In this document: piece after piece, positions 34,765 through 43,607 of the stretch
Position numbering within the stretch: position 1 is the stretch's first letter
Layout of the letters: every line of letters starts with the position of its first letter
Assembly: GCF_016632335.1 (NCBI RefSeq)
Contig: NZ_JAEPBG010000029.1
Span: 1-46,631 of the forward strand
Reading direction: 5' to 3'
DNA length: 46,631 nucleotides
Source of the DNA: Noviherbaspirillum pedocola
GTDB lineage: Bacteria > Pseudomonadota > Gammaproteobacteria > Burkholderiales > Burkholderiaceae_D
Translations under genes and position numbers: made by a program
The notes under the pieces: generated by a model
The model's database searches: none
The model's input: only the letters and a program-made list of their open reading frames with translations
Told to the model about the DNA's origin: nothing

Positions 34765-34971
34765 ATTTTCGTCTTGGCGCAGCGCAAAATATTTGATGGA
34801 ACTTCGCCCGGAGCCGCGAGTCTGGTAAGAACGCTATCGACTGAAAGTCTGCATGCCGGCCGTTTGGAAAGGCATGGTTTTAATGAGAACAAGGATGCGT
34901 ACGACTGCGCGGCTTTCCGATTGCGCCGGGGGCCACTTCATTCCCACCCTGCGTAAGTTGACGTACGCCAC

Positions 34972-37900
34972 ATGAGACAGAACGACCTGGACGATCACGG
35001 CCTGGATGATTGGCCGCGCAAGACTGCCATCAGCGCCGCGTTGAGCGAGCTCGACTGCAGCAATGCCGGGCTTGGCCCACCCTGTACCTGGCCATCCAGC
35101 CTGAAGTCCGCCGCTGCCCTTTTGCTGCGGTTGCCGATGCCGGCCTTTCTGCTGTGGGGCGAGCGCAGCGTCCAGCTCTACAACGATGCCTGCCTGCCGC
35201 TGCTCGGCGAACGGCATCCGGCCGCGCTCGGCCAGCCCTTTGCCGCCTCCTGGCCCACGCTGTGGCGCGACCATGCTTCGCTGCGCCGCGCGATTGAAAA
35301 CCGCAAGCCCTGCACGCTGCACGATCTTTGCCTGGAAGGCGCCACCGGTGCAGCCAGGCATGCGCTCTGCTGCATGCCGATGCCGGATGAGCGCGGCCTG
35401 ACCGGCGGCCTGCTGCTGACATTGCATGACGAAGCGCCCGCCGACGGCGCCGGGTTTGCGGTTCGCGATGAACGCCTGTGCCTGCTGGAAGAAGTCTTTC
35501 GCAGCGCGCCCACCTTCGTGCATGTGCTGAACGGACCGGATTTCGTGATCGAATCGGCCAATGCGGCGTTCTACCGGCTGGCCGGCCGCCCCGATCTGCT
35601 CGGGCGTCCCCTGTTCCGTGCGCTGCCTGAAATGCTGTCGGCCCGATACCAGGGCTTGCTGACCGGCGTGCTGCAAACCGGAGAGCCGTTCATCGGGCGC
35701 GAACAGCTCGTGCGGCTGGGTGGCGCGCCGGGACGCGAGCCCGAAGAGCGGTACATGGACCTGGTCTACCTGCGCCTGGGCGATAGCCCCTGTCTGCTTG
35801 GCTACGGCGCCGATGTCACCGACCGGGTACACGCAAGACAGGAAGCGATCACGCGCCTGAAGGAAAGCGAGGCGCAGTTGTCGGCGATCTTTTCCCGCGC
35901 CGCCGTGGGCTTGAGCGAGCTGTCGCTGGACGGCCGCTTTCTGCGCGTCAACGACACGCTGTGCGAGATGCTCGGGCGCAGCCGTGAAGACCTGCTCGGC
36001 GTGCCCGCAGCCGAAGTGACCCACCAGGAAGATCTGCCGAATACCGTGGCCGCGCTGCAGCGCGTAGCGATCACCGGCGAACGAACCTCGCTGGACAAGC
36101 GCTATCTGCGCCCGGATGGCAGCGTGGTCTATGCCAACAGCGCGCTGACGCTGCTGCATGATGAGCGCGGCAATCCGCGCAGCTTCCTCGCGGTCACGGT
36201 CGATCTGACCGAGCGGCGCAGCGCCGAGGAAGCGCTGCGCGAGAGCGAAGAGCATTTCCGCTATACCGTCGAACTCAATCCGCAGATCACCTGGACTGCC
36301 GATCCCAGGGGCAGCATCATCGCTTCGCCGCAGCGCTGGATCGACTGGACCGGCAGCAGCGCATTGGGCGACGGCTGGCGACGGTCCGTGCATCCGGAAG
36401 ACCTGCCCATGGTCGAAGCGGCATGGAAGGCATCGCTGGACAGCGGCCAGCCGCCGGACATCGAATTCCGGCTGCGCATGCGCGGCGGCCATTACCGCTG
36501 GGTGCGCGCCCGCGCCTATCCGCGCCGCGACGCCGGCGGGCGCATTGTGCGCTGGTACGGCAACATCGAGGACATCCATGACCGCCGGCTGGCCGAGGAA
36601 GCGCTGCGCTACAGCGAGGAGCTGCACCGTTTCGCCGCCGAGGCCGGCCACATCGGCAACTGGGACCTGGATATTGCCAGCGGCGCGCTGATGCTGGCGC
36701 CGCAGATGGCGGCGCTGCTCGGCTACCCGGCCGAGCACATGGTGCTGCCGGCGGCGCAATGGAAGTCGCTGGTGCTGCACGAAGACCGCGGTGCGCTGGA
36801 TGCCGCGATCCGGATCGCGGTGAAGAACGCCGAGCGCGTCGATATCGAATACCGGGTGCGCCATCGCGACGGCACGATACGCTGGCTCTACAGCCGCGGC
36901 GCGGCAGTGCGCAGTGATGGCGGCTCGGTCATACGTCTGCGCGGGGCTGCGCTCGACATTACCGAGCGCAAGGCGGCCGATGCCGCGCTGCGCGCCAGCG
37001 AGGAGCGCTACCGGGTACTTATCGAACTCAATCCGGACGCGGTGCTGGTCGATGCCGGCGAGCGCATCGTGTATGCCAATCCTGCGGCGCTGCGCATACT
37101 CGGCGCGACATCGACGGATGAACTCATCGGCCGCGCGCCCACGTCATTCATCGAGCCGCGTTGTCGCGCCGCGGTGCGCGCGAGCCTGGATCAGGCCAGC
37201 CGGCACGGCGTCATTCCGCCGCTGTCCGAGCAGCGCTGGCATCGCCTGGACGGCAGCGTCATCGATGTGCAGCTCTCGCTCGGGCCGGTGTACTGGGAAG
37301 GCGCGCAGGCCACGCAGATGCTCTTGCGCGATATCAGCGAGCGCAAGCGCACCGAGGATGCGCTGCGCATTTCCAATGAGCGCCTGAAGCTGGTCATCGA
37401 AGGGTCCGGCGAAGGCATCTGGGACTGGGACATCGCGGATAACCGCTACGTCTTTTCCGGTCGCCTGAAACGCCTGCTCGGCTGGGATGCCGTCGAGCCG
37501 CGCGACGGTGGCAAGGCATTGCGGCGCGCGATCCATCCGGACGACCAGATGCGGGTCTGGTCCGCATTGCGCGCCTATATGGAAGGCCGGGCGTCTTCGT
37601 ATGCCTGCGAATTTCGCATCCGCACCCAGAACCGCGGCTGGCGCTGGATGCAGTCGCGCGGCATCATCGTGGCGCGCGACGCCGACGGCAAGCCGCAGCT
37701 CATGACCGGCACCATGGCTGACATCTCGGGCAAGAAGGAAGCCGAGGAGCAGATCTGGCGCCATGCCAACTTCGACGGCCTGACCGGCCTGCCGAACCGC
37801 CGCCTGTTCCGCGACCGGCTCGACCAGGAAGTGCGCAAAGCCGCACGCCACGCTCACCGCATTGCGCTGCTGTTCATCGACCTGGACCGCTTCAAGCAGG

Positions 37901-39069
37901 TCAACGATCTGCTTGGTCATGACGCTGGCGACATGCTGCTGGCGCAGGCGTCGCAGCGGCTGAAGAGCTGTGTGCGCGACAGCGATACCGTTGCACGTTT
38001 GGGCGGCGACGAATTCACCGTGATCCTGACCGAGCTGGAAAGCTTCGACCATGTCGAGCAGGTGTGCCAGAAGATCCTGGAAACGCTGGAGACGCCGTTC
38101 AACATCGGCAAGGAAGTCGCGTACATGTCGGGCAGCGTCGGCGTGACGATCTATCCGGATGACGCCATGCGCAGCGATGAGCTGATCCGCAAGGCCGATC
38201 AGGCGATGTACGCGGCCAAGCACGCTGGCAAGAACCGCTTCAGCTATTTCACCCAGGCCATGGATGAAAAGGCGCATCTGCGCCTGCGCCTGGCCAGCGA
38301 ATTGCGCGGCGCGCTGTCGGCCGGACAGCTGGAAGTGCGCTACCAGCCGGTGGTGGAACTGGCATCGCAGCGCATCGTCAAGGCCGAGGCGCTGCTGCGC
38401 TGGCATCATCCGCGCCTGGGGCTGGTGGAGCCGGCGAGCTTCATCCCGCTGGCCGAGGAAACCGGCATGATCAATCAGATCGGCAACTGGGTGTTCAAGC
38501 AGGCCGCCGATTGCTGCAAGGTCTGGAGCACGCATCTCGGCGAGCCGTTCCAGATTGGCGTGAACAAGTCGCCGATCCAGTTTCTGTCGCCGAAGGAAGA
38601 ATCCGACTGGCGCGCGCACCTGGAAGAGCTGGGCCTGCCGGGCAGCAGCATCAGCATCGAAATCACCGAAGGCCTGCTGCTGCATGCCTCTTCCAGCGTC
38701 AACAACCGCCTGCTGGAATACCGCGATGCCGGCATACAGGTCGCTATCGACGACTTCGGCACCGGCTATTCCTCGATGGCTTACCTGAAGAAGTTCGATA
38801 TCGATTACCTGAAGATCGATCAATCCTTCGTGCGCGACATGGACACCGATCCAGGTGACCGCACCATCGCCGAGTCCATCATCGTCATGGCCCACAAGCT
38901 GGGCCTGAAGGTGATTGCCGAGGGCATCGAAACCGAGGCGCAGCGCAGACTGCTGGTGGAGGCCGGTTGCGATTACGGACAGGGTTTTCTGTTTGCCAAA
39001 GCCTTGACCTCGGCGGATTTCGAGCAGCTGCTGCTGGCGGGGAATCAGCGCGCGATGTTGTCGGCATGA
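34972..39069 (+). CDS. Multi-PAS GGDEF-EAL cyclic-di-GMP protein
   Basis: A 1365-residue sensor protein. After an N-terminal segment (about 1-165) come about six PAS domains (roughly 170-290, 298-420, 424-545, 548-675, 676-800 and 800-925, several starting LRxSEE and ending in a PAC-like DITERK motif), then GGDEF and EAL domains. The active-site GGDEF is intact at 1011-1015, with an inhibitory RxxD (RDSD) five residues before it. The EAL motif reads EALLRWHHP at about 1139, and the loop-6 region contains DDFGTGYSS. Both synthesis and breakdown of cyclic-di-GMP are possible. No membrane helix was seen, so it should be cytoplasmic. The ATG at 34972 has no obvious ribosome-binding site. Confidence 0.92.
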   Translation: MRQNDLDDHGLDDWPRKTAISAALSELDCSNAGLGPPCTWPSSLKSAAALLLRLPMPAFLLWGERSVQLYNDACLPLLGERHPAALGQPFAASWPTLWRDHASLRRAIENRKPCTLHDLCLEGATGAARHALCCMPMPDERGLTGGLLLTLHDEAPADGAGFAVRDERLCLLEEVFRSAPTFVHVLNGPDFVIESANAAFYRLAGRPDLLGRPLFRALPEMLSARYQGLLTGVLQTGEPFIGREQLVRLGGAPGREPEERYMDLVYLRLGDSPCLLGYGADVTDRVHARQEAITRLKESEAQLSAIFSRAAVGLSELSLDGRFLRVNDTLCEMLGRSREDLLGVPAAEVTHQEDLPNTVAALQRVAITGERTSLDKRYLRPDGSVVYANSALTLLHDERGNPRSFLAVTVDLTERRSAEEALRESEEHFRYTVELNPQITWTADPRGSIIASPQRWIDWTGSSALGDGWRRSVHPEDLPMVEAAWKASLDSGQPPDIEFRLRMRGGHYRWVRARAYPRRDAGGRIVRWYGNIEDIHDRRLAEEALRYSEELHRFAAEAGHIGNWDLDIASGALMLAPQMAALLGYPAEHMVLPAAQWKSLVLHEDRGALDAAIRIAVKNAERVDIEYRVRHRDGTIRWLYSRGAAVRSDGGSVIRLRGAALDITERKAADAALRASEERYRVLIELNPDAVLVDAGERIVYANPAALRILGATSTDELIGRAPTSFIEPRCRAAVRASLDQASRHGVIPPLSEQRWHRLDGSVIDVQLSLGPVYWEGAQATQMLLRDISERKRTEDALRISNERLKLVIEGSGEGIWDWDIADNRYVFSGRLKRLLGWDAVEPRDGGKALRRAIHPDDQMRVWSALRAYMEGRASSYACEFRIRTQNRGWRWMQSRGIIVARDADGKPQLMTGTMADISGKKEAEEQIWRHANFDGLTGLPNRRLFRDRLDQEVRKAARHAHRIALLFIDLDRFKQVNDLLGHDAGDMLLAQASQRLKSCVRDSDTVARLGGDEFTVILTELESFDHVEQVCQKILETLETPFNIGKEVAYMSGSVGVTIYPDDAMRSDELIRKADQAMYAAKHAGKNRFSYFTQAMDEKAHLRLRLASELRGALSAGQLEVRYQPVVELASQRIVKAEALLRWHHPRLGLVEPASFIPLAEETGMINQIGNWVFKQAADCCKVWSTHLGEPFQIGVNKSPIQFLSPKEESDWRAHLEELGLPGSSISIEITEGLLLHASSSVNNRLLEYRDAGIQVAIDDFGTGYSSMAYLKKFDIDYLKIDQSFVRDMDTDPGDRTIAESIIVMAHKLGLKVIAEGIETEAQRRLLVEAGCDYGQGFLFAKALTSADFEQLLLAGNQRAMLSA

Positions 39070-39243
39070 CGGAAAGCAGCGAAAACGGCACCACCCACGA
39101 CTGACTTTCAGTCATCGATCTCCGGAACAAAGAATCCCGGCCGACGTGTCGGAAAATGCAGGGGCAACTGTAGACGCGCCCGGCATTTCATTGCATGATG
39201 CGACCACAAAAATCCATACCGATGGGAAGCGAAGAGACAGGAC

Positions 39244-39274
39244 AGCCCGCGCATCATGCCGCGGGCTTTCTTTT
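39244..39274 (+). terminator. Rho-independent terminator
   Basis: The stem AGCCCGCG (39244-39251) pairs with CGCGGGCT (39260-39267), followed by a T-rich tail TTCTTTT. It probably ends the transcript of the GGDEF-EAL gene. Confidence 0.75.
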
Positions 39275-39327
39275 GCGCGTCCGTCGCGGATGATCACCTT
39301 GCCCGCATGTCCGATTGTGTTCAGGCG

Positions 39328-39361
39328 AAAAAAAACCCGCTCGCCTTGACGGGGAGCGGGT
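39328..39361 (-). terminator. Rho-independent terminator, leftward
   Basis: The stem ACCCGCTC (39335-39342) and GAGCGGGT (39354-39361) encloses an 11-base loop. On the minus strand it is followed by a run of eight T (39335-39328). It ends the candidate small RNA. Confidence 0.75.
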
Positions 39362-39391
39362 AATCCATCCTTGGGAGGGTGGAGGAGACAG
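39328..39391 (-). ncRNA. Candidate small RNA with CUCCUCC and CCCUCCC motifs
   Basis: On the minus strand a TATAGT (39402 to 39397) is followed about six bases later by a possible transcript of about 64 nt. Its 5' half reads TGTCTCCTCCACCCTCCCAA, then an ATGGATTA spacer and the hairpin CCCGCTC/GAGCGGG with eight T residues. The C-rich motifs are complementary to Shine-Dalgarno sequences, as in the CCUCCUCCC-type small RNAs known from Rhodobacter and other proteobacteria. No coding gene on this strand would otherwise need the terminator. The -35 is weak. There is no experimental support. Confidence 0.4.
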
Positions 39392-39549
39392 GTGCAACTA
39401 TAGTCACTTGCCGCGCATAACGAAAATTCCGAATTCGGATAGTCGAAATACGTTTCATGAATGGCGGCCGGAGCAGGGCGTCTTCGGCAGAAAAAATTCA
39501 TCTGGATTAATATATCGGACTTCAACGATATTCATATCCGCACTTTCCG

Positions 39550-39909
39550 ATGAACGCAGCCGACCAGGTATCCGACCGCGAAGCCGCCGATGAGATCGCC
39601 TCAAGCGAGGCCATCGACATGGACGTCATCCACAAGGCCCTCGCCAATCCGACCCGACGCCAGATCCTGTGCTGGCTGAAGACCCCCGAAGCGCATTTCG
39701 CCGAGCAGGAATATCCGCTCGATCTCGGCGTATGCGCCGGGCTGATCGACAAGCGCTGCGGTCTGTCGCAATCGACGGTGTCGGCGCATCTGGCCACGTT
39801 GCAGCGCGCCGGCCTGTTGAGCGCGCGCCGCGTCGGCCAATGGATTTTTTTTCGGCGCAATGAAGACCTCATCCGGCGTTTTCTTGCGCAACTTCATGAC
39901 GGTTTGTAA
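39550..39909 (+). CDS. ArsR-family transcriptional regulator
   Basis: A 119-residue winged-helix repressor-type regulator. The DNA-binding part is clear: HKALANPTRRQILCWLK, then GLSQSTVSAHLATLQRAGLL for helices 3 and 4, and the wing ARRVGQWIFFRRNE. Cysteines at about 41, 63 and 70 could sense metals or electrophiles, but no standard ELCVCDL motif is present. The Old Yellow Enzyme gene begins 53 bp downstream on the same strand, and ArsR-type regulators controlling ene-reductase genes are known in this group, so it probably regulates that operon. Start uncertain: MDVIHK further in is an alternative. Confidence 0.85.
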   Translation: MNAADQVSDREAADEIASSEAIDMDVIHKALANPTRRQILCWLKTPEAHFAEQEYPLDLGVCAGLIDKRCGLSQSTVSAHLATLQRAGLLSARRVGQWIFFRRNEDLIRRFLAQLHDGL

Positions 39910-39962
39910 GGCCGTTTTCCTCACCCGGCGGTTTTTCCGCCTCCAACAAGAAAGAAGGAAGC

Positions 39963-41021
39963 ATGAGCACACTGTTTGATCCCATCAAGATAGGCGACCT
40001 CGAACTCCCGAACCGCGTCATCATGGCGCCGCTGACCCGCTCCCGTGCCGTCGGCGAAGGCCGCGTGCCGAATGCCCTGATGGCCGAGTACTATGCGCAG
40101 CGCGCCTCGGCCGGGCTGATCCTGTCCGAAGCCACGGCTGTCACGCCGCAGGGCGTGGGCTATGCGAACACCCCGGGCATCTGGTCCGACGAACAGGTCG
40201 ACGGCTGGAAGCGCGTGACCGACGCGGTGCATGCGGCGGGCGGGCGCATCTTCCTGCAGCTGTGGCATGTCGGCCGCATCTCCGATCCGATCTTCCTGGA
40301 TGGCGATCTGCCGGTGGCGCCGAGCGCGGTGCAGCCCGCCGGCCATGTCAGCCTGGTGCGTCCGAAGAAGGAATACGTGACGCCGCGCGCGCTGGACATC
40401 GAAGAGATTCCCGGCATCGTCGCCGCTTACAGGAAGGGCGCCGAAAATGCGAAGCGCGCCGGCTTCGATGGCGTGGAAATCCATGGCGCCAATGGCTATC
40501 TGCTCGACCAGTTCCTGCAGGACAAGACCAACCGTCGCACCGATGCCTATGGCGGCTCGATCGAGAACCGCTCGCGGCTGATGCTGGAAGTCACGGACGC
40601 GTGCATAGCGGTGTGGGGCGCGAATCGCGTCGGCATGCATCTGGCGCCGCGTTGCGACGCGCATGACATGGGCGACTCCAACCCGGCCGCGACTTTTGGC
40701 TACGTGGCCAGGGAACTCGGCAAGCGCGGCATTGCCTTCATCTGCGCGCGCGAAGCAATCGGCCCGGACAGCCTGGGTCCGCAATTGAAGACGGCTTTCG
40801 GCGGCGTCTACATCGCCAATGAGGGCATGACCCGTGCCAGCGCCGAGGGCCTGATCGAAGCCGGCAAGGCGGACGCCGCGGCCTTCGGCAAGGACTTCAT
40901 CGCCAACCCGGATCTGCCGCGCCGGCTGGAGAGGAATGCGCCGCTCAATCCGCAACGTCCTGACACCTTCTATGCGCCGACCGCGGAAGGCTACACGGAC
41001 TATCCGGCACTGGCGGCGTAA
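39963..41021 (+). CDS. nemA: Old Yellow Enzyme-type alkene reductase
   Basis: A 352-residue FMN-dependent ene-reductase that reduces activated C=C bonds and nitro compounds using NAD(P)H. Visible family motifs: VIMAPLTRSRA (phosphate/flavin contacts), QLWHVGRIS, GFDGVEIHGANGYLLDQFLQ, then DKTNRR, and TDAYGGSIENRSRL, all characteristic of the NemA/OYE class. A good AAGAAGGAAG site precedes the ATG. The symbol is given by family resemblance. It likely forms an operon with the ArsR gene. It ends 132 bp from the convergent YigZ gene, with a palindromic repeat between them. Confidence 0.9.
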   Translation: MSTLFDPIKIGDLELPNRVIMAPLTRSRAVGEGRVPNALMAEYYAQRASAGLILSEATAVTPQGVGYANTPGIWSDEQVDGWKRVTDAVHAAGGRIFLQLWHVGRISDPIFLDGDLPVAPSAVQPAGHVSLVRPKKEYVTPRALDIEEIPGIVAAYRKGAENAKRAGFDGVEIHGANGYLLDQFLQDKTNRRTDAYGGSIENRSRLMLEVTDACIAVWGANRVGMHLAPRCDAHDMGDSNPAATFGYVARELGKRGIAFICAREAIGPDSLGPQLKTAFGGVYIANEGMTRASAEGLIEAGKADAAAFGKDFIANPDLPRRLERNAPLNPQRPDTFYAPTAEGYTDYPALAA

Positions 41022-41070
41022 GCGCGTCGATCGACATCGTGCCTGCATCGGGAAGGCGCGATGTCGAGGC

Positions 41071-41144
41071 GTAGGTTGGGCTGACAAGCCCAACATTAAA
41101 CGCCCGCGGTCCACGGACATGTTGGGCTTGCCAGCCCAACCTAC
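41071..41144. repeat. GTAGGTTGGG/CCCAACCTAC palindromic element
   Basis: Perfect 10-bp outer arms (41071-41080 and 41135-41144) enclose a 54-base core containing inner GGGCT and AAGCCCAAC arms. The element sits between two convergent genes and is the same type as the one at 6950. It may act as a bidirectional terminator. Confidence 0.85.
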
Positions 41145-41153
41145 AAATTGGAC

Positions 41154-41744
41154 TCAGTTTTCCGGAAACCTGGCGTGCCCCGCGGTGAGATTGCGCAAGT
41201 CCTCGCGCGCCACGTCGCATGCAAGCGCAGGCAAGCGAAACTCCAGCCGCGCCAGCACTCCATGGCTGCTCCCTGCCAACAGGTAGCCCTGCTGCGCCAG
41301 CCAGCGCCGCACCCGCGCCTCGCTGGCGTAATCGACTTCCACCGTCAATGTCGCCATCGGCACCTGCACGATGCGCTCGGCGCCTTTCAGCGCCGCGGCG
41401 ATCGCATCGGTGTAGGCGCGCACAAGGCCGCCCGCGCCCAGCTTTACGCCGCCGAAATAGCGCACCACCGCGCCGAGCACGCCGTCGAGTTCATGGTGGC
41501 GCAGCACTTCCAGGATCGGCCTGCCCGCGGTGCCGGAAGGCTCGCCATCGTCGGACATGCCCGAATGGCCGCCGGCCAGAAGCGCCCAGCACACATGCGC
41601 CGCGCCCGGATGCTGGGCGCGCAAGGCATCGACAATGGCCAGCGCCGCGGCGCGGTCTTCTACCGGCACTGCCAGCGCGATGAAGCGGCTCTTGCGGATC
41701 TCGATCTCGGCATGCGCGGCTGCCGCGAGCGTATGGGACGGCAT
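41154..41744 (-). CDS. yigZ: YigZ/IMPACT-family protein
   Basis: A 196-residue protein of the IMPACT/YigZ family. Key motifs: EIRKSRFIALAVPVED at the N-terminus, then HPGAAHVCWALL, SDDGEPSGTAGRPIL and VVRYFGGVKLGAGGLVRAYT, followed by a C-terminal ferredoxin-like DUF1949 region (VEVDYASEARVRRWLAQQGY). The biochemical role of bacterial members is poorly defined; a link to translation or proline dipeptide hydrolysis has been proposed for relatives. The start MPSHTLAA at 41744 is chosen because homologous sequence begins there; the open frame continues to 41822. Confidence 0.88.
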   Translation of the reverse strand: MPSHTLAAAAHAEIEIRKSRFIALAVPVEDRAAALAIVDALRAQHPGAAHVCWALLAGGHSGMSDDGEPSGTAGRPILEVLRHHELDGVLGAVVRYFGGVKLGAGGLVRAYTDAIAAALKGAERIVQVPMATLTVEVDYASEARVRRWLAQQGYLLAGSSHGVLARLEFRLPALACDVAREDLRNLTAGHARFPEN

Positions 41745-41958
41745 GATGTTCAGCCCTGCAGCGCCATGCGCAGCGGCCGGGCGTTGGCGTCGATGCCGGT
41801 GGCAATCGATAGCGAGAAACAAGGCGGCAGCGCGCTTCTAGAAGTCATGAGAACGGGCTTGATCGTAATGAAGCCGGGGCAGCGACGGACACGGCGGTGG
41901 CGGGAAGCCGCTATTATAGGCGGCCCGACAAGCCCCCCTTTCCTGCACCTCCTGCACC

Positions 41959-42180
41959 ATGACAACCGATGAAGCGCTGCAAGCGCTGGTCAGCCGCGAA
42001 ATGCCCTTCGGCAAATACGAAGGCCGCCTGCTGGCCGATCTTCCCGGACACTACCTCGGCTGGTTCGCCCGCGTCGGCTTTCCGCAAGGCGAACTCGGCC
42101 GGCTGCTGGCGCTGATGTACGAGCTCGACCACAACGCGCTGCGTCATCTGCTCGAGCCGCTGCGGGAGCAACGGGCATGA
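41959..42180 (+). CDS. DUF3820 family protein
   Basis: A 73-residue protein matching the small DUF3820 family (MPFGKYEGRLLADLPGHYLG, then WFARVGFPQGELGRLL). The family is annotated in some genomes as a putative quorum-sensing-regulated virulence factor, without established function. The stop overlaps the ATG of the LysE gene (ATGA), indicating coupling. Confidence 0.85.
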   Translation: MTTDEALQALVSREMPFGKYEGRLLADLPGHYLGWFARVGFPQGELGRLLALMYELDHNALRHLLEPLREQRA

Positions 42181-42806
42181 GCTTCGCCAGCTGGTGGCTG
42201 TTCGTGGCCATGACCTTCGTGATCTGCGCCACGCCCGGACCGAACATGCTGATGGTGATGACCTGCAGCGCGCGCCATGGCATGCGCGCCTCCTTTGCCG
42301 CAATGGCCGGCTGCCTGTGCGCACTGATCGCGATGATGTCGATTTCCGCCGCCGGGCTTGGCGCGCTGCTGGCCGCATTCCCGCGTGTGTTCGATCTGCT
42401 GCGCTTCATCGGCGCGGCCTATCTGGCCTGGCTGGGCTGGCGCGCGTGGCGCGCGCCGGTGTCCGACATGGATGCCGAGGCGGCGAGCCCGTCGCTGCCG
42501 CAAGTCAGAGGCGCCGCGCTGTTTCGCCAGGGGCTGCTGGTGGCGGCCAGCAATCCGAAGGCGATCCTGTTTGCCGCCGCGTTCCTGCCGCAGTTCATCG
42601 CGCCCACGCATGCCGCGTTGCCGCAGTTCGCGATCCTGCTGGCGAGTTTCGCCGTCATCGAATGCGGCTGGTACCTGGTTTATGCGGCCTGCGGCCAGCG
42701 TATCGCCGCGCGGCTGCGGCGCGCCGCGGTGATGCGCGCCTTCAATCGAGCGACCGGCGGCGCCTTCATCGGCTTCGGCGCGCTGATGGCGGCGCTGCGG
42801 CATTGA
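42177..42806 (+). CDS. LysE/RhtB-family amino-acid exporter
   Basis: A 209-residue inner-membrane protein with six predicted helices. The family signature is present near the start (FVICATPGPNMLMVMTCSAR), followed by GCLCALIAMMSISAAGLGAL and FIGAAYLAWLGWRAWR, and in the second half FRQGLLVAASNPKAILFAAA. Such proteins export amino acids or homoserine-lactone-like compounds; the substrate here is unknown. The start is translationally coupled to the DUF3820 gene, and a DUF1810 gene follows 10 bp later. Confidence 0.9.
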   Translation: MSFASWWLFVAMTFVICATPGPNMLMVMTCSARHGMRASFAAMAGCLCALIAMMSISAAGLGALLAAFPRVFDLLRFIGAAYLAWLGWRAWRAPVSDMDAEAASPSLPQVRGAALFRQGLLVAASNPKAILFAAAFLPQFIAPTHAALPQFAILLASFAVIECGWYLVYAACGQRIAARLRRAAVMRAFNRATGGAFIGFGALMAALRH

Positions 42807-42816
42807 GGAGATGAGC

Positions 42817-43251
42817 ATGAGCGGGAATGATCCCTGGAAGCTGCAGCGTTTCGTCGATGCGCAGCAGCCGGTGTATGCGCAGGTACTGGCCGAGCTGCGC
42901 GCCGGCCGCAAGACCAGCCACTGGATGTGGTTCATCTTTCCGCAGATCCGCGGCCTGGGGTCGAGCCCGATGGCGCAGCATTACGCGATCGCTACGCTGG
43001 AGGAGGCGCGCGCCTATCTCGCGCATGCGCTGCTGGGTCCGCGCCTCAGGGAATGCAGCGCGCTGGTCGCAGCGGTGGATGGACGCAGCGCCCACGCCAT
43101 CTTCGGCTCGCCAGACGACATGAAATTCCGTTCCTCGATGACGCTGTTTGCGCATGCGGCCGAGGACAATGCGGTGTTTGTTGAATGCCTGGCGAAGTAT
43201 TACAGCGGCGTTGAGGATGCGGCGACGCTGGCCCGCTGCGGCTTGGCCTGA
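42817..43251 (+). CDS. DUF1810 family protein
   Basis: A 144-residue protein clearly of the DUF1810 family: DPWKLQRFVDAQQPVYAQVL, GRKTSHWMWFIFPQIRGLG, LLGPRLRECSALV and DDMKFRSSMTLFAHA are its hallmark blocks. Recent family work links DUF1810 to NADAR-like folds acting on ADP-ribose-type substrates, but the role here is open. I chose ATG 42817 over 42811 because the GAGGAG site directly abuts the first ATG and is six bases from the second. It is the last gene of the DUF3820-LysE-DUF1810 run. Confidence 0.88.
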   Translation: MSGNDPWKLQRFVDAQQPVYAQVLAELRAGRKTSHWMWFIFPQIRGLGSSPMAQHYAIATLEEARAYLAHALLGPRLRECSALVAAVDGRSAHAIFGSPDDMKFRSSMTLFAHAAEDNAVFVECLAKYYSGVEDAATLARCGLA

Positions 43252-43274
43252 CGAGGAAGACTCGGCGCCTTCGC

Positions 43275-43385
43275 TGCCCGCGGGCGCTCGATGTTGGCTC
43301 GGCGCCGAAATCACCTGGCTGATGCGCAGGGTGGGTGCAACCCACGCGTCTGGTCGATCAAGCGCAGACCGCGTGGGTTGCATCC
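43275..43385. repeat. Inverted repeat GGGTGCAACCCACGCG and partial palindrome
   Basis: GGGTGCAACCCACGCG (43333-43348) is mirrored by CGCGTGGGTTGCATCC (43370-43385) with one mismatch around a 21-base loop. Just before it, 43275-43299 resembles the core of the other dispersed palindromes (GCGGGCGCTCGATGTTGG, also at 46274). The region 43252-43607 holds no supported gene. Confidence 0.75.
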
Positions 43386-43582
43386 AGCCCGCAAACCTCG
43401 GCGGAAGAAGTCCGACCTGCGACGGGTCCGGTCGTTCGAGGCGTCATTCGCCGGGAACGACCCGACATCCCCCATCTGCTCTTGCCGCAGCTGCAGCAGG
43501 CGCGGCGTGGAAAGCCTAACTGGCTGTTGCATGGTGCGACTCCATCAAATGGGGGAGCCTCTGCGTGACGAAGGACCGCGCA

Positions 43583-43596
43583 CGGTTCCGGAACCG
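43583..43596. repeat. Perfect 14-bp palindrome downstream of the kinase gene
   Basis: CGGTTCCGGAACCG reads the same on both strands and lies 11 bases past the stop of the leftward hybrid kinase. There is no T-tract, so it is not a standard terminator. Confidence 0.5.
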
Positions 43597-43607
43597 GCTG
43601 CGACGAT

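Noticed and set aside
34834-36864. A 676-codon antisense frame under the GGDEF-EAL gene
   Set aside because: Its composition is typical of a mirrored high-GC frame, while the plus strand shows clear PAS domains.
43237-43251. CGLA at the end of the DUF1810 protein as a CaaX box
   Set aside because: Gly at the first aliphatic position and a housekeeping-type family make this a chance match.
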